DNA from: Ktedonospora formicarum
Lineage (GTDB): Bacteria > Chloroflexota > Ktedonobacteria > Ktedonobacterales > Ktedonobacteraceae
Reading direction: 5' to 3'
NCBI RefSeq assembly: GCF_016587355.1
Contig: NZ_BNJF01000008.1
Coordinates: 1-64,000 of the forward strand
DNA: 64,000 nucleotides
This document shows positions 36,384 to 45,734 of this stretch, piece after piece. A program made the position numbers and the translations under genes. The stretch's first letter is position 1, and each line of letters begins with the position of its first letter. Under the pieces are notes generated by a model, which saw only the letters and a program-made list of their open reading frames with translations, ran no database searches and was not told the origin of the DNA.

Positions 36384-37638
36384 TGGTCGTATCCCGCTTT
36401 GGAAGAAAGTCCAAAGAGAAAGACTAGGTCAGACGATGTTCAAACTCCCATGGACTCAGGTACCCAAGCGTTGAGTGCCGTCGTACCCGGTTGTAATATC
36501 CCTCGATGTACTCAAAGATGACCTGCCGAGCTTGCTGGCGGCTCTGCAAATGGATGCGATACACACACTCTTTTTTGAGCGTGGCAAAAAAGCTTTCCAT
36601 CGCAGCATTGTCGTAACAATTAGCCACTCGGCTCATGCTCACCTGGATGCCCAACTGTTCTAAGAGCCCCAGGTAGGCCTGGCTGGTGTACTCCGATCCC
36701 TGATCCGAGTGATGCAGCAGATGCTTCTGAGGAGCGCGGCGGGCCAGAGCCATGCGCAAGGCGGCTTCGACCAACGCTTCATCATGCGTCGTGGCCATTG
36801 ACCAGCCAACGATCATACGTGAGCATAAATCGAGCACCACCGCCAGGTAGAGCCAGCCTTCCACTGTCCAAATGTCAGTGATGTCCACAACCCACTTGCG
36901 ATTGGGGTCATTGGCACCAAAATCACGGTTGAGCACATTCTCGGCCATCCGCACACCAGATTGGCGCTGAGTGGTGTGAACGTGATGAGGCCGATGACTG
37001 ACGTGAAGCCCCAGCGATTGCATCAGACGCACGACCCGTTTGCGCGCACAGTGAATGCCCAGATCCCGTAATTCGGCATGCACCCGTGGGCTGCCATAGA
37101 GACCACGATGGGTCTGGAAAATGTGCGTAATCAGTTCGCAAAGATGGCCATCTTCTCGGGCATGCTGACTCAATGGACGAATGCGCCAGGCGTAGTAGCC
37201 GCTAATGGAGACCTCCAGCACCTGACACATGCGTTGGATGGGATACTCCTGGGCATGCTCCGCAATAAACTGAAATCTTACAGACGCGGGCGCGAGAAGA
37301 TGGCGATAGCTTTTTTTAGAATATCACGCTCCTGTTGGGCGACTTCTAACTCGTGCTTGAGGTGGCGAAGTTCCGCTTCTTCTGGACGCTGGTGTCCACT
37401 GCCTGGAAACGCCTGGACACCATGCTCTTCGTCTTGGGTTCGCCATCGCCAGAGGCTGCTTTCCGAAATGCCTAACTCGCGAGCAATTTGAGCCTGTTTC
37501 TTGCCGCTTTCGTGCAGCAGTCGCACAGCCTCCTGCTTAAATTCACGTGTATACGTGGGTTGATGCTCTGCCATTGTTGTCTCCTTAAAGGGTCTTCTTC
37601 TTTTACTTTAGACCTTCTCTCCAAGCGGGACAACACCA
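36384..37638 (-). mobile_element. IS3-family insertion sequence
   Basis: 1255 bp. Ends TGGTCGTATCCCGC (36384) and TGGTGTTGTCCCGC read inward from 37638 are imperfect inverted repeats that continue inward (GAAAGTCCAAAG / GAAGGTCTAAAG). Flanked by CAT at 36381-36383 and 37639-37641, a 3-bp target duplication typical of IS3. Confidence 0.9.
36424..37574 (-). CDS. IS3-family transposase OrfAB (programmed -1 frameshift)
   Basis: OrfA (37574-37278, 98 aa) has the helix-turn-helix (QAQIARELGISESSLWRW) and a leucine-zipper-like helix. OrfB (to 36424) has the integrase core: Asp in KWVVDITDIWT, Asp in LLHHSDQGSEYTS and Glu in NAAMESFFATLK. A run of seven A (T7 at 37311-37317 on +) in AAAAAAAG lies near the end of orfA, and a -1 shift there joins it to the orfB frame (SYRHLLAPASVRFQFIAEHA, then YPIQRMCQVLEVS). 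This is the standard IS3 frameshift, so the element is probably functional. Confidence 0.9.
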
Positions 37639-37659
37639 CATGCAACCAGAGTGACGTAA

Positions 37660-37755
37660 GAATTCCCCTTTTCTTGTGCCGAATTCCCTTCACTGCTTTT
37701 TTCTTGCCTTTGCTTTGTAGGGGTCGCATTCCCCATGTGAAGAGCGAAATTTCCC
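37660..37755. repeat. Iteron-like GGGGAATT repeats, second cluster
   Basis: GAATTCCCC at 37660, GAATTCCC at 37681, GCATTCCCC at 37726 and GCGAAATTTCCC at 37744. They were contiguous with the first cluster before IS3 insertion, spanning about 300 bp in all. Confidence 0.6.
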
Positions 37756-38498
37756 TCCTGGGTTTGCTTCTCTGCGGTGAACCCTTCAAAAGGGTACCAG
37801 GGTCGCTCTTGAGCAGCCAACGCCTCCTTTTGCTGAACGCTGAGAGGAACTTGGGCAAACATCCTGGCAATGTCCTCGCAGGTGGCAGAGAGCTTTGCTG
37901 CAAGCCGTGGTGAAATCGCTATCCCCTCCTGTTGCAAAAGAGTCGTAAAAGTTTGTGTGGCTTGAGCAACAGGGGCATTCGATGCAGCGGGAAGGTCATC
38001 GAATATCCTCAGCTGTCCGTGAAGCACATCACGCTCAAGCCGACGCTGTACCTTTGTTGCTAACTGCCGGACTTTTGGGGTCTTGCTCGCTTGCAATTTT
38101 TGGAGATTCAGAAAAATATCAGTATGGAATTGGGGGGCACCGTAGAAAAAATGGAGTTCTCCCGGCTTGCGTTGAAGGAGTCCTAAGGCTTCGAGTACCC
38201 GAAGTACCTTATACGTGGTCGTATATCCCCATGGCCATCCTGATCGTTGACTGAGTTCTTGGGCACTTTGGAGATGAATAATTGCTCGATTGGTCGTCTC
38301 TATGGTTGGAGGAACGATACTCTGCTGTTTGACTTCGGCCAATTGTAGAAGATGCGCAAGAAATTGAACACTATCGAATTGCTTGCTTGAAAGCATCTTC
38401 TGGATGAAGGCCAGGGTGTATGGATGAACACGTTCAAGCATGTGCGCGTGCTGTTGATCGATCTCCACACCATGTAGTTGTAATGTAGCTGTACTCAT

Positions 38499-39040
38499 AG
38501 GGGCTCACTTTCCAATCTCAGCCTTCTGCTTCCCGAAAAAAGGACACAAACCTAGAGCTTTTTCTTCGGTGTATACACACGTGAAAGAGCGTTCATAGTG
38601 GTCGTTATGGAAAATTTGTTGGACGCATTGGAGTGATCCAGAGAAAGAGAGGAGTCCCAGTTTCATTGACCTCATGGAGAGGTACATGCAACACTCTCTA
38701 CAGACGGATGAGTTTTGCAGGCAAAACTATACCCTTCCTACTGGAAAGTGGCAGCTTCAGTAGGCGCGTCTCTGAGCTCTTCTCCATAATGAGCGGTTGA
38801 AGATTATATCATCAAGACTTTCAGACAAAAGAACCAGCGTGCAAGAGTAGTTTCTTTTTGTTTTTTGCCAGGATGTTTTTCTCCGGTACGTGTTTCACGA
38901 GGATCAGCCTCAAAGGGACATCTCTTGGAAGCACTTCGACATTTCACGGCAAGCGTATCGAGAGTGTACCTGGTTTTTCACCAATTCCAACTGAAGAGAA
39001 GACCCATTAGACACGGCAAAAACGGCGAAGAGTCTGAGAG
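38499..39040. other. Upstream region of the initiator-like gene
   Basis: No convincing gene; a 60-residue minus-strand frame (38505-38687) lacks a ribosome-binding site and recognisable features. Promoter and any origin-proximal sites for the initiator-like gene would lie here. Confidence 0.4.
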
Positions 39041-39272
39041 GGTTAAAACAAGTTTCTTGAGTAGTAGACAAATATTCCTTTCTATTGACATCTGTTGCTC
39101 TTGCATTCGTCCCTCTTTTCTGCTAGAATTACTTCTTGTACGGTGAGTTACACCGGAATTCACGCCTGTGGAGATCCTGTAAGACCTGGTAGATCCAGGC
39201 ACGTTGTTCGTTGAAGCAGGAACCGAACGCGAAATATGGCTTGTCCATATTTGGGTAAGTTTCGGATAACGG
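39041..39272 (-). repeat. 240-bp dispersed repeat, copy 2 (inverted)
   Basis: Reverse complement of 29005-29244, with high identity and a few small insertions near its inner end. Together the copies form inverted repeats about 10 kb apart around the plasmid-like segment. Confidence 0.8.
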
Positions 39273-39535
39273 GTATCTCCATCTCATGACTCCCAATGGC
39301 TTGCTCCAACAAGCAAGCATGGGGGATGTGAGACGTTCCTCGTCAAGTGAAACAGCCTCTAGAGCGCGTGAAATTGAATTTAGATTGAGTGGCCCCCTTC
39401 GAAAGGGGATGTCATCGGCGGATGTCGCATGCAATCTGCGAATGTCGGGGTACAAAAACGTGAATTATAGATAGATCCGCTTGTAGAGCCAATAATAAGG
39501 GATATGCAAGGAACGCCACTTCTAGAAGAAGCACC

Positions 39536-39648
39536 ATGACTTTTGGGGGGTTATTAACTCGGCTCAAGATACTTGCCTTACCGAGCTTACATCTCTCATC
39601 GCTACCTCCTGAAATTGGGATGCTCACATCTCTCAAGACCCCTGTTCA
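39536..39648 (+). pseudogene. Leucine-rich-repeat gene fragment
   Basis: The frame LLTRLKILALPSLHLSSLPP continues EIGMLTSLKT and then runs into IS982 sequence near 39642. It matches the repeat pattern of the LRR gene at 44999 (SELPPEIGDLTQLQVL). It is a 5' or internal piece cut by IS982. Confidence 0.6.
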
Positions 39649-40253
39649 AAAAGCAGTTGTATCAAAGGAGTAGAAATGTAGCCGCGATCCCCAAACAACT
39701 TGCCACGTAGTCTTTTGACCAGGTAAGGAACAGGTGCCCGATCATCCACATTGCCTGGAGTGAGGCAACAAGCCAGCAACTCGCCGCGATCATTGACGGC
39801 CAGGTGCAGTTTAAAGCCGAAAAACCAGCCTGTGCTTGTATTGCCACGCCTGGCATCCGCCGCAAAGACGCGGTGTCCACTGATGCGTTTGGGATCACAG
39901 ACTTCCAAAGATGTCGAATCAATGAAGCTGATGCCCGTGCAAGCTCCAAACCGGCTCTGTAGGTAGGCGAGCAATGGAACCATCAGGCCAGGGATGAGTG
40001 CCACAAAACGCGGATAACTCACCAGATTGGGAAATTCCTTCGCCCGATGGGTCTGCACATGTTCCATGTAGTACGCTTTGAACGTGCGATAGTTCGATTG
40101 GTGAAAATGGATCAGAATGGTCATTACCTCACTTGGGCACAGTTGGCCTGCACGATCTCGCTGTTGACCTGCTGCCAAGCGACTGGCTTTCCATTGCGGT
40201 TCAAAGCGCTGCCAAAAATCATCGACAGCACAAAACAATTCGAGTACACTCAT
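39642..40253 (-). pseudogene. IS982-family transposase, 3' end missing
   Basis: MSVLELFCAVDDFWQRFEPQ at 40253, then LCPSEVMTILIHFHQSNYRTFKAYY (IS982 signature region), Asp in ISFIDSTSLEVCD, Asp in GFKLHLAVNDRGELL and the region KRLRGKLFGDRGYIS. The frame ends at FEQGS, about 80 residues short of the family length. The missing C-terminal part resembles 44777-44985, on the opposite strand. Confidence 0.8.
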
Positions 40254-40338
40254 TGCGAGATCCCTCCGATGATGAATAGATACTGTTCGTTCCTAAGCCC
40301 TGTTACAAGCCACGCCAGCGGTAAAAGCAGACGAGAAT

Positions 40339-40749
40339 ATGCGGCCAGTTACAGAGGCCGACCTGTCCACGATTGAGGAGCTTTCCGCTCGTATCTACAA
40401 GACAGGTCGGTGCAATGAGGTGGCTGCCGCTGTACGGTTTGGGTTCTCACCACTGCTCATAGAGCATCAGCAACGCATCATCGGCTACGTCATACCTGGC
40501 TTCTTCGGCCACGACGTAGCCGAGACAGAGGAGGATGCCTTGACTCTTGTTGGTAATGTAGCCGGACACCTCCTACTTGAAGTTACTCTCTTTTTCTGCC
40601 CCTTGAGCGAGGCGAGCTTGTATCGCAAAGCACTGAAAGCAGGCTGCCGGGCAATAAAGGCAATGAACCTCATGGCTCTAGGACCATATGAGCCACCCGA
40701 TGAGGTGTGGCTCCCTTCAGGATTGTTTAGTACAATCCCGAAAAGATAG
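40339..40749 (+). CDS. GNAT-like acetyltransferase domain protein (tentative)
   Basis: 136 residues, MRPVTEADLSTIEELSARIY. The opening is typical of a GNAT fold (first strand and helix) and the second half (GFFGHDVAETEEDALTLVGN, then LEVTLFFCPLSEASLYRKAL) resembles the second lobe of paired GNAT proteins. The acetyl-CoA loop (Q/RxxGxG/A) is not visible, so it may be a degenerate or partial copy. No operon partner; the adjacent MFS fragment is on the other strand. Confidence 0.45.
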   Translation: MRPVTEADLSTIEELSARIYKTGRCNEVAAAVRFGFSPLLIEHQQRIIGYVIPGFFGHDVAETEEDALTLVGNVAGHLLLEVTLFFCPLSEASLYRKALKAGCRAIKAMNLMALGPYEPPDEVWLPSGLFSTIPKR

Positions 40750-40768
40750 CAAATGATATTTTTCTGTT

Positions 40769-41010
40769 TCATCTGGTGAGTGCGAAGAGACAACGATAGG
40801 ATAAAGTCACGATCACAGCCAGCGACAACTGTAGAACGCCCAGAACCAGTACTGTCGCGACCGGCCCTATGAACTGAATGAGCAACCCAGTCAGCGCAAT
40901 ACCCAACGGCTGGCTGCCATTGATCAGTAACCGCATAATGCTGTTGATACGCTCCTGTCACTGAAAAGTCGCGATGTTCATTCCTTTGACGCTCAATGCC
41001 ATAGCCAAGA
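40769..41010 (-). pseudogene. MFS transporter fragment
   Basis: ALSVKGMNIATFQ, TGA, then QERINSIMRLLINGSQPLGI and ALTGLLIQFIGPVATVLVLG. This is the C-terminal part of a major-facilitator permease, with an in-frame TGA. The rest of the gene is absent. Confidence 0.65.
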
Positions 41011-41013
41011 CAA

Positions 41014-42501
41014 TCAAACTATCACTTCCCATCTCACATCTTTCAGCCATACCTGCCCCCTGCCACGTAGTGCGATGCCGAAGCTCATCAAGCCCCGCTG
41101 CTCCTGGGGCACCTGCCAGATCATCGTATGAGATGTCCACGTAGTCGTGCCTTTGATAGCCTCCTCAATTCTATCTCCTTCCACGCCCACAAACGGGCTA
41201 CCAATGAACAGGCTCATCTGCAGCTCAACATCTTGCGTTTTGAGCATGGCCTGCAAGCGAACTTGTTTGCCCTTGTGGTCCTGCATGTTCACCATCTGCT
41301 GTAAGGTACATGAATCTCCAGGAGCAGCATCTATGGCTTTGAGGTAGGCGCTAGCTGCTCTATGGGGCTCTGCACTCTCTTCGATGCCATATTCATAGTG
41401 CCAGAGAGCGCTCTCCTCTACGGACCAGTATTCAAGACCACTTGAGAAGTCCAGATTCAACGGCTGCCGGGATGGTGGTCGTAATAGAGTACCCGTGAAT
41501 GGCACATGCTGATCTACCGTCTCAATGTGCAGGCCACCCAGCCAGATTTTGCCTTGTTCATGTGTATCAAGCGAGAAATGAATATCGTATGCATCATCTG
41601 GCACATCGATGACCAGTTCATGCTGTGCCCAGTCGCTCCCTTCGGTAGGAGGTGTGATATGTGAGCGTGTTAATCTGCTGGAGCGGGCTGGGAAGCCAGA
41701 AATAGAAGCACTACACTCCTCCACAGAACTATTCACCATCAATTCAAACAGCGGTTGATGCATATTTTCCACCTTTACATAGGCCACCAGGCGCAGACGC
41801 TGACCGCGATAGTGGTCAGCTAAGAAGCTTTCATATGAGAGAATGCTTACCTTTCCCCTCGTGAATGGTTGGTGCAATGTAATGGCGAGGCTGGCATTGC
41901 CTGCGTAGGTGACCAGTGGATCAAGAGCATAGCTTGCATTTTCTGTATCTCTGCCAAATCTCCAATAGCGCGAACCCATGGAGAAATCGAGGTTGCGCGG
42001 TTCTCTCAAAGCAGGGAGTAATGCCCTCGGATTATGTTCCGCAAGACGTTCGACGGCTGCGAACTGCTCCTGGGGCATAGCTCCATAATCAGCCAGATTG
42101 ACAGCATACAGATCCAGCACCTCCTGAGAAGCGGAGATTTTGCAGTTTTCACGCTCAGCTAGCCGGAGCGCGTCGTTCAGACGAGCAGTCACTACGTTCT
42201 GACCACGCAGGTCGCGCAAATGGACCTGAGCGTAGAGCACGCCTCCTGGCTGGGTCACGAGCATAATTTCTTCGATTGTCCCACCCAGAGCACGCAGTAC
42301 ATTGGCGAGAAAATCAATGGTGAGGGGTTCAGTAGCAGTAGCATCTTGCTGTGCAGAGACGCGCATAGGACCGACTGGTATGGTTTCATACAGGCTCAGC
42401 GCCAATACTCTCTGTTGCTGCGCATCAAGTAAGAGAAAAGTGGTAATTTGGGTATGATGCTTGTTCTGCACAACTATTTTCAAAATTCGCATCTGTGACA
42501 T
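41014..42501 (-). CDS. Bifunctional-nuclease (DUF151) domain protein with two jelly-roll domains
   Basis: 495 residues, AAAGGA upstream. Residues about 8-130 form a BFN/DUF151 domain (PLTIDFLANVLRALGGTIEE, VLYAQVHL, ARLNDALRLAERENCKISAS, EVLDLYAV); in other bacteria this domain has DNase/RNase activity. Two beta-rich, galactose-binding-like repeats follow, each starting with NLDFS-G-YW and ending with GxxWLxxLxIE/VxWEV. It lies 39 bp downstream of the sigma-BFN fusion and looks like a duplicate lacking the sigma part. Membrane or secretion signals are absent, so it is cytoplasmic. Confidence 0.7.
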   Translation of the reverse strand: MSQMRILKIVVQNKHHTQITTFLLLDAQQQRVLALSLYETIPVGPMRVSAQQDATATEPLTIDFLANVLRALGGTIEEIMLVTQPGGVLYAQVHLRDLRGQNVVTARLNDALRLAERENCKISASQEVLDLYAVNLADYGAMPQEQFAAVERLAEHNPRALLPALREPRNLDFSMGSRYWRFGRDTENASYALDPLVTYAGNASLAITLHQPFTRGKVSILSYESFLADHYRGQRLRLVAYVKVENMHQPLFELMVNSSVEECSASISGFPARSSRLTRSHITPPTEGSDWAQHELVIDVPDDAYDIHFSLDTHEQGKIWLGGLHIETVDQHVPFTGTLLRPPSRQPLNLDFSSGLEYWSVEESALWHYEYGIEESAEPHRAASAYLKAIDAAPGDSCTLQQMVNMQDHKGKQVRLQAMLKTQDVELQMSLFIGSPFVGVEGDRIEEAIKGTTTWTSHTMIWQVPQEQRGLMSFGIALRGRGQVWLKDVRWEVIV

Positions 42502-42540
42502 AACGGTATATCCTTTTTACGTATAAGAGGCTTGTTGTCA

Positions 42541-44634
42541 TCAATGAGTCTCGTTCTCTAGTTGCAATTGTAAGTCTTTCAGCCATACCTGCCCCGTGCC
42601 ATACAAGGTAATACCAAAGCACAACCCAAATGAGCCTTCCGGCACAGCTAAGATGAGTTCGTAGGACGTCCATTCGCTTGCGCCTTTGATGCTCTCTTCG
42701 CTCCTGGCCGCACCTAAGAACTGTGCCATAAACAGGCTGGCATGCGCTTCGGCGAAGGCAATTTTGACGTTAGCGGAGAAACGAACGCAACGACCACCAT
42801 AAAGTTCTGTGCTCAATATCTGCTGTAACGTGCAGGGACTCTCTGAGGCAGAGCTAATAACCTTCATATAAGCAGCGGGAGACGACGGGCTGAGATCAAC
42901 GCCACGCTCATATTGCCAGGGCGTTTCGCTTTCCACCCTCCAGAATTCCAGGCCGTTCGCGAAATTCAGGTTCAATGGTTGCCGAGGTAGCGGATCTATC
43001 AGCGTTCCTGTCAGTGGCATACTCTTACCCACCGTCTCTAGCTGTATACCATCCAGCCAGATGTTGCCTTTACCTTGCCCTCGCATACTAAAGCTGAACG
43101 AGATCGTATCCGCATTCGCCGGAATATCCATAACCACTTCATGCGCTGTCCAGCTACCTGTGTCTGGGATATAGAGCAATGATGTATTTGCTTGATAGCT
43201 TGTGTGTTGTTTATACTTCTCTGGCATATCTATGTCTGTAAAAGAACCCGCGATGCTCATATTGAAGATTGGCTGCTGCATACCATCTGCCTTGAGATAA
43301 GCCTTCGCCCGCAAGCGCTTACCTCGGTAAGGAAGTGCCGAGAAACTTTTATAGCTCAGCAGAACAACTTGTGGTGTCATATCTTGGTGGATGGTGAGCG
43401 CAAGGCTGGCCTTTCCTCTACGGGTCTGCTGCAGATCAAGCCTATAATCCGCTTGCTGTGGGGTGGTGAAAATCCTCCAGCCACTCAGACCATCGCTAAA
43501 ATCGAAGTTGGAAGGACTCTGGCTACGCAGCCGCAAACGATGTGGATTTTGCTCCGCGATTTCCTCTATGGCTGCTAGTCGTTGTTGCAGTGTCTCACCA
43601 TACTCTGCCAGCTCGATAGCTTGCAAATCGAGGATCTCTTCAGCTACTACGATAGGGCAGTGATCTCGTAGAGCCAATGGGAGTGCATCTTGCAGGCGAG
43701 CTTTGATAGTATGCCGCCCACGCTGACCGCTCAGACGCACACGAGCGTAGAGGAGGTCCTCGTACAAAGTGTCAATGACAACTTCTTCTACTTTTCCTTG
43801 CAAGGTACGTATCATATCTACGAGAAAATTGGTCGTGCTCGGATCAACGATGACAGCGTCATCTAAGGGGAGAAGCATCTGGTCACGAGGCTGGACGTAT
43901 TCAAAGATCCTCGGCATCCAGATGCGTTGTTTTTGCTCGTCGAGCAGGATAATAGTTGTATCACTGGAAAAACGCTGCTTCTTTGACAGAACTTTGACAA
44001 GCTTCAGCGAGAGCATAGTTTTCTTCTTCCTCCTGCTTGTAGTTAGCCTTACGATTTCTGGATAGTGCATTTGGAGTTGGGCCAGTAATTGCTGTCGTCC
44101 CTTGTGCAAGCGATTCTTGACCGTCGTCTGTGCTATGTTGAGACGGCGGGCTATCTCCTGAACGCTCATATCTTCATAATAGAAGAGATAAGCGACAACC
44201 TGATTTTTGGGAGTGAGCGTACCGACGGCAACGCGTAGCAATTGTTGCAATTCACGCTCCTCGACGATCTCTTGTGGGTCAAGGCAAAGACTGTCGGAAT
44301 ATGAATCTTCAAAGAGCATGGTTTGAGCGTCCAACGAGAGTGTCCTATCAAGATGCACGCGCCTCCAGTTACGGCAAGTATTTAAGACGATGCCATACAA
44401 CCAGCTTTTGAAGCGAGCAGCATCGCGCAGACGATCGAGTGAAAGATAAGCCTGCAAAAAAGCATCTTGGACTAGCTCGCGAGCGGTTTCTGTCTCGCCA
44501 ATATAGTGTTGTGCAAGGTAGAAAGCCATTGCCTGGTAACGCTCGATGAGCAACTGAAAAGCGTATGTGTCGTCCGCTCGCGCGCGAGCTACCAGTTGGG
44601 CATCACTGTACTCCTTCACGTAGATGAGTAACAA
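42541..44634 (-). CDS. ECF sigma factor fused to bifunctional nuclease and two jelly-roll domains
   Basis: 697 residues in one frame. Sigma region 2 spans residues 9-92 (ARELVQDAFLQAYLSLDRLR, FKSWLYGIVLNTCRNWRR) and region 4 residues 135-186 (YYEDMSVQEIARRLNIAQTT, VKNRLHKGRQQLL). A basic linker (SRRKKK) leads into a BFN/DUF151 domain at about 208-340 (TTNFLVDMIRTLQGKVEEVV, ARLQDALPLALRDHCPIVVA, EEILDL). Two galactose-binding-like jelly rolls follow (about 375-540 and 550-697; NLNFANGLEFWRVES, GQVWLKDLQLQLE). No anti-sigma gene is adjacent; the C-terminal domains may regulate the sigma part. First gene of a two-gene operon with the paralogue at 41014. Confidence 0.8.
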   Translation of the reverse strand: MLLIYVKEYSDAQLVARARADDTYAFQLLIERYQAMAFYLAQHYIGETETARELVQDAFLQAYLSLDRLRDAARFKSWLYGIVLNTCRNWRRVHLDRTLSLDAQTMLFEDSYSDSLCLDPQEIVEERELQQLLRVAVGTLTPKNQVVAYLFYYEDMSVQEIARRLNIAQTTVKNRLHKGRQQLLAQLQMHYPEIVRLTTSRRKKKTMLSLKLVKVLSKKQRFSSDTTIILLDEQKQRIWMPRIFEYVQPRDQMLLPLDDAVIVDPSTTNFLVDMIRTLQGKVEEVVIDTLYEDLLYARVRLSGQRGRHTIKARLQDALPLALRDHCPIVVAEEILDLQAIELAEYGETLQQRLAAIEEIAEQNPHRLRLRSQSPSNFDFSDGLSGWRIFTTPQQADYRLDLQQTRRGKASLALTIHQDMTPQVVLLSYKSFSALPYRGKRLRAKAYLKADGMQQPIFNMSIAGSFTDIDMPEKYKQHTSYQANTSLLYIPDTGSWTAHEVVMDIPANADTISFSFSMRGQGKGNIWLDGIQLETVGKSMPLTGTLIDPLPRQPLNLNFANGLEFWRVESETPWQYERGVDLSPSSPAAYMKVISSASESPCTLQQILSTELYGGRCVRFSANVKIAFAEAHASLFMAQFLGAARSEESIKGASEWTSYELILAVPEGSFGLCFGITLYGTGQVWLKDLQLQLENETH

Positions 44635-44776
44635 CCTTTCTTCATAAACTTTGCTTCTCTCTATTAGTGGTAATTATGGCTCAAAAGGTCTGCTGCTAGG
44701 GAGTATTCTTTAGCGAGAACTAGAAGAGGAGGCAGACTTATTTCATTTGCGGTGGGCTGAACCCCTTCTCTAACGG

Positions 44777-44985
44777 GCCATCATCGAGTCCATCATTGAC
44801 CAGCTCAAGAATATTTCTGAGACTCGAGCATTCTCGTCATCGCAGCCCTACTAATTTTGTCGTCCATTTGATTGCTGGACTCATTGCTTACAGCCATCAG
44901 GACAAAAAGCCCAGTCTGCGTCTGGATGAACACGCTCTTCTGGCTGCTTGACGGGTTGGGTTTATCCATAACTCACGTTAAAAAG
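44777..44985 (+). pseudogene. IS982-family transposase, 3' fragment
   Basis: KRAIIESIIDQLKNISE, a one-base frame change, then EHSRHRSPTNFVVHLIAGLI and the end QDKKPSLRLDEHALLAA. The right end (AACTCACGTTAA near 44978) resembles an IS982 terminal repeat. It supplies the C-terminal part missing from 39642-40253 but in opposite orientation. Confidence 0.7.
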
Positions 44986-44998
44986 ACTATATGTAGGC

Positions 44999-45556
44999 AT
45001 GAATATGCTTTCTGAGCTGCCTCCTGAAATTGGAGACTTGACACAACTGCAAGTGCTTATGCTATTCCACAATAAGCTCTCTTCTCTTCCTCTTGAGATT
45101 GGGCAATTAATTCATCTGGAGGTTTTGTCACTATCGGAGAATACACTACAATACCTTTCTACTACCCTTCAAAACTTGAAATCGCTCAAGACGCTCTATC
45201 TTGGTCAGAACCGGCTCACACATGTACCCGCCGGGCTTGGGCAACTCACCAAATTGCAGACATTAGGTCTCAGGCGGAATCAGCTTACAGAATTGCCCGC
45301 TGAGTTTGGTCAACTCACCAATCTCCAGCATTTACATCTCAGTCAGAATCGGCTCACGCAACTGCCAGCCGAGCTCGGGCAGCTCACTAAATTGCAAACA
45401 CTCGATCTTGACCAGAATCGACTCGCACAACTGCCCATTGAGCTTGGCCAATTGGCCGAATTGCAGCTCGATCTCAGCCAGAATCAGCTCGATCAGCTCC
45501 CTTCCGAGCTCGGCCAACTCACCAATCTCCAAAGAATTTATCTCAATGCACGTTGA
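44999..45556 (+). CDS. Leucine-rich-repeat protein (probably truncated)
   Basis: 185 residues made of seven to eight 23-residue LRR units of the form LPAELGQLTKLQTLDLDQNR. No signal peptide, membrane segment or kinase/GTPase domain is attached. The ATG has only a poor ribosome-binding site and follows directly after an IS982 end, so the 5' part was probably removed; a matching LRR piece lies at 39536-39648. Protein-binding role by family. Confidence 0.6.
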   Translation: MNMLSELPPEIGDLTQLQVLMLFHNKLSSLPLEIGQLIHLEVLSLSENTLQYLSTTLQNLKSLKTLYLGQNRLTHVPAGLGQLTKLQTLGLRRNQLTELPAEFGQLTNLQHLHLSQNRLTQLPAELGQLTKLQTLDLDQNRLAQLPIELGQLAELQLDLSQNQLDQLPSELGQLTNLQRIYLNAR

Positions 45557-45734
45557 GGTTGATCCTGTAGGGCGGTCCCAGAGCTCCCGGCTCGAGCACG
45601 AGGAGCAAGTTCCAGATGTTCTAGTAAGGGTGGAGACTCCAGATGGCATTGCCAAAGCCGCTCTCCTTCCTATCCTCAGATGAACATAGTGATAGCAATA
45701 GGTTCAAACATTCGTTAATGGAAGACAAACACAG

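Larger units (their letters stand above)
35324..38498 (-). pseudogene. Replication-initiator-like protein, interrupted by IS3
   Basis: The 5' part (38498-37639) and 3' part (36380-35324) rejoin exactly in frame when the IS3 element and one copy of the 3-bp duplication are removed, giving 638 residues. The N-terminal 170 residues look like a winged-helix DNA-binding domain (RSGWPWGYTTTYKVLRVLEA, LGLLQRKPGELHFFYG). The middle is low-complexity and rich in GNS/NSP units; the C-terminal 250 residues are helical with a conserved-looking end (GIPVAFASVNQWKLYYLEQT). The DNA of the middle carries eight GGGAATTY repeats. A plasmid-type replication initiator with its origin inside the gene is the best guess; another DNA-binding protein is possible. 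Confidence 0.6.
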
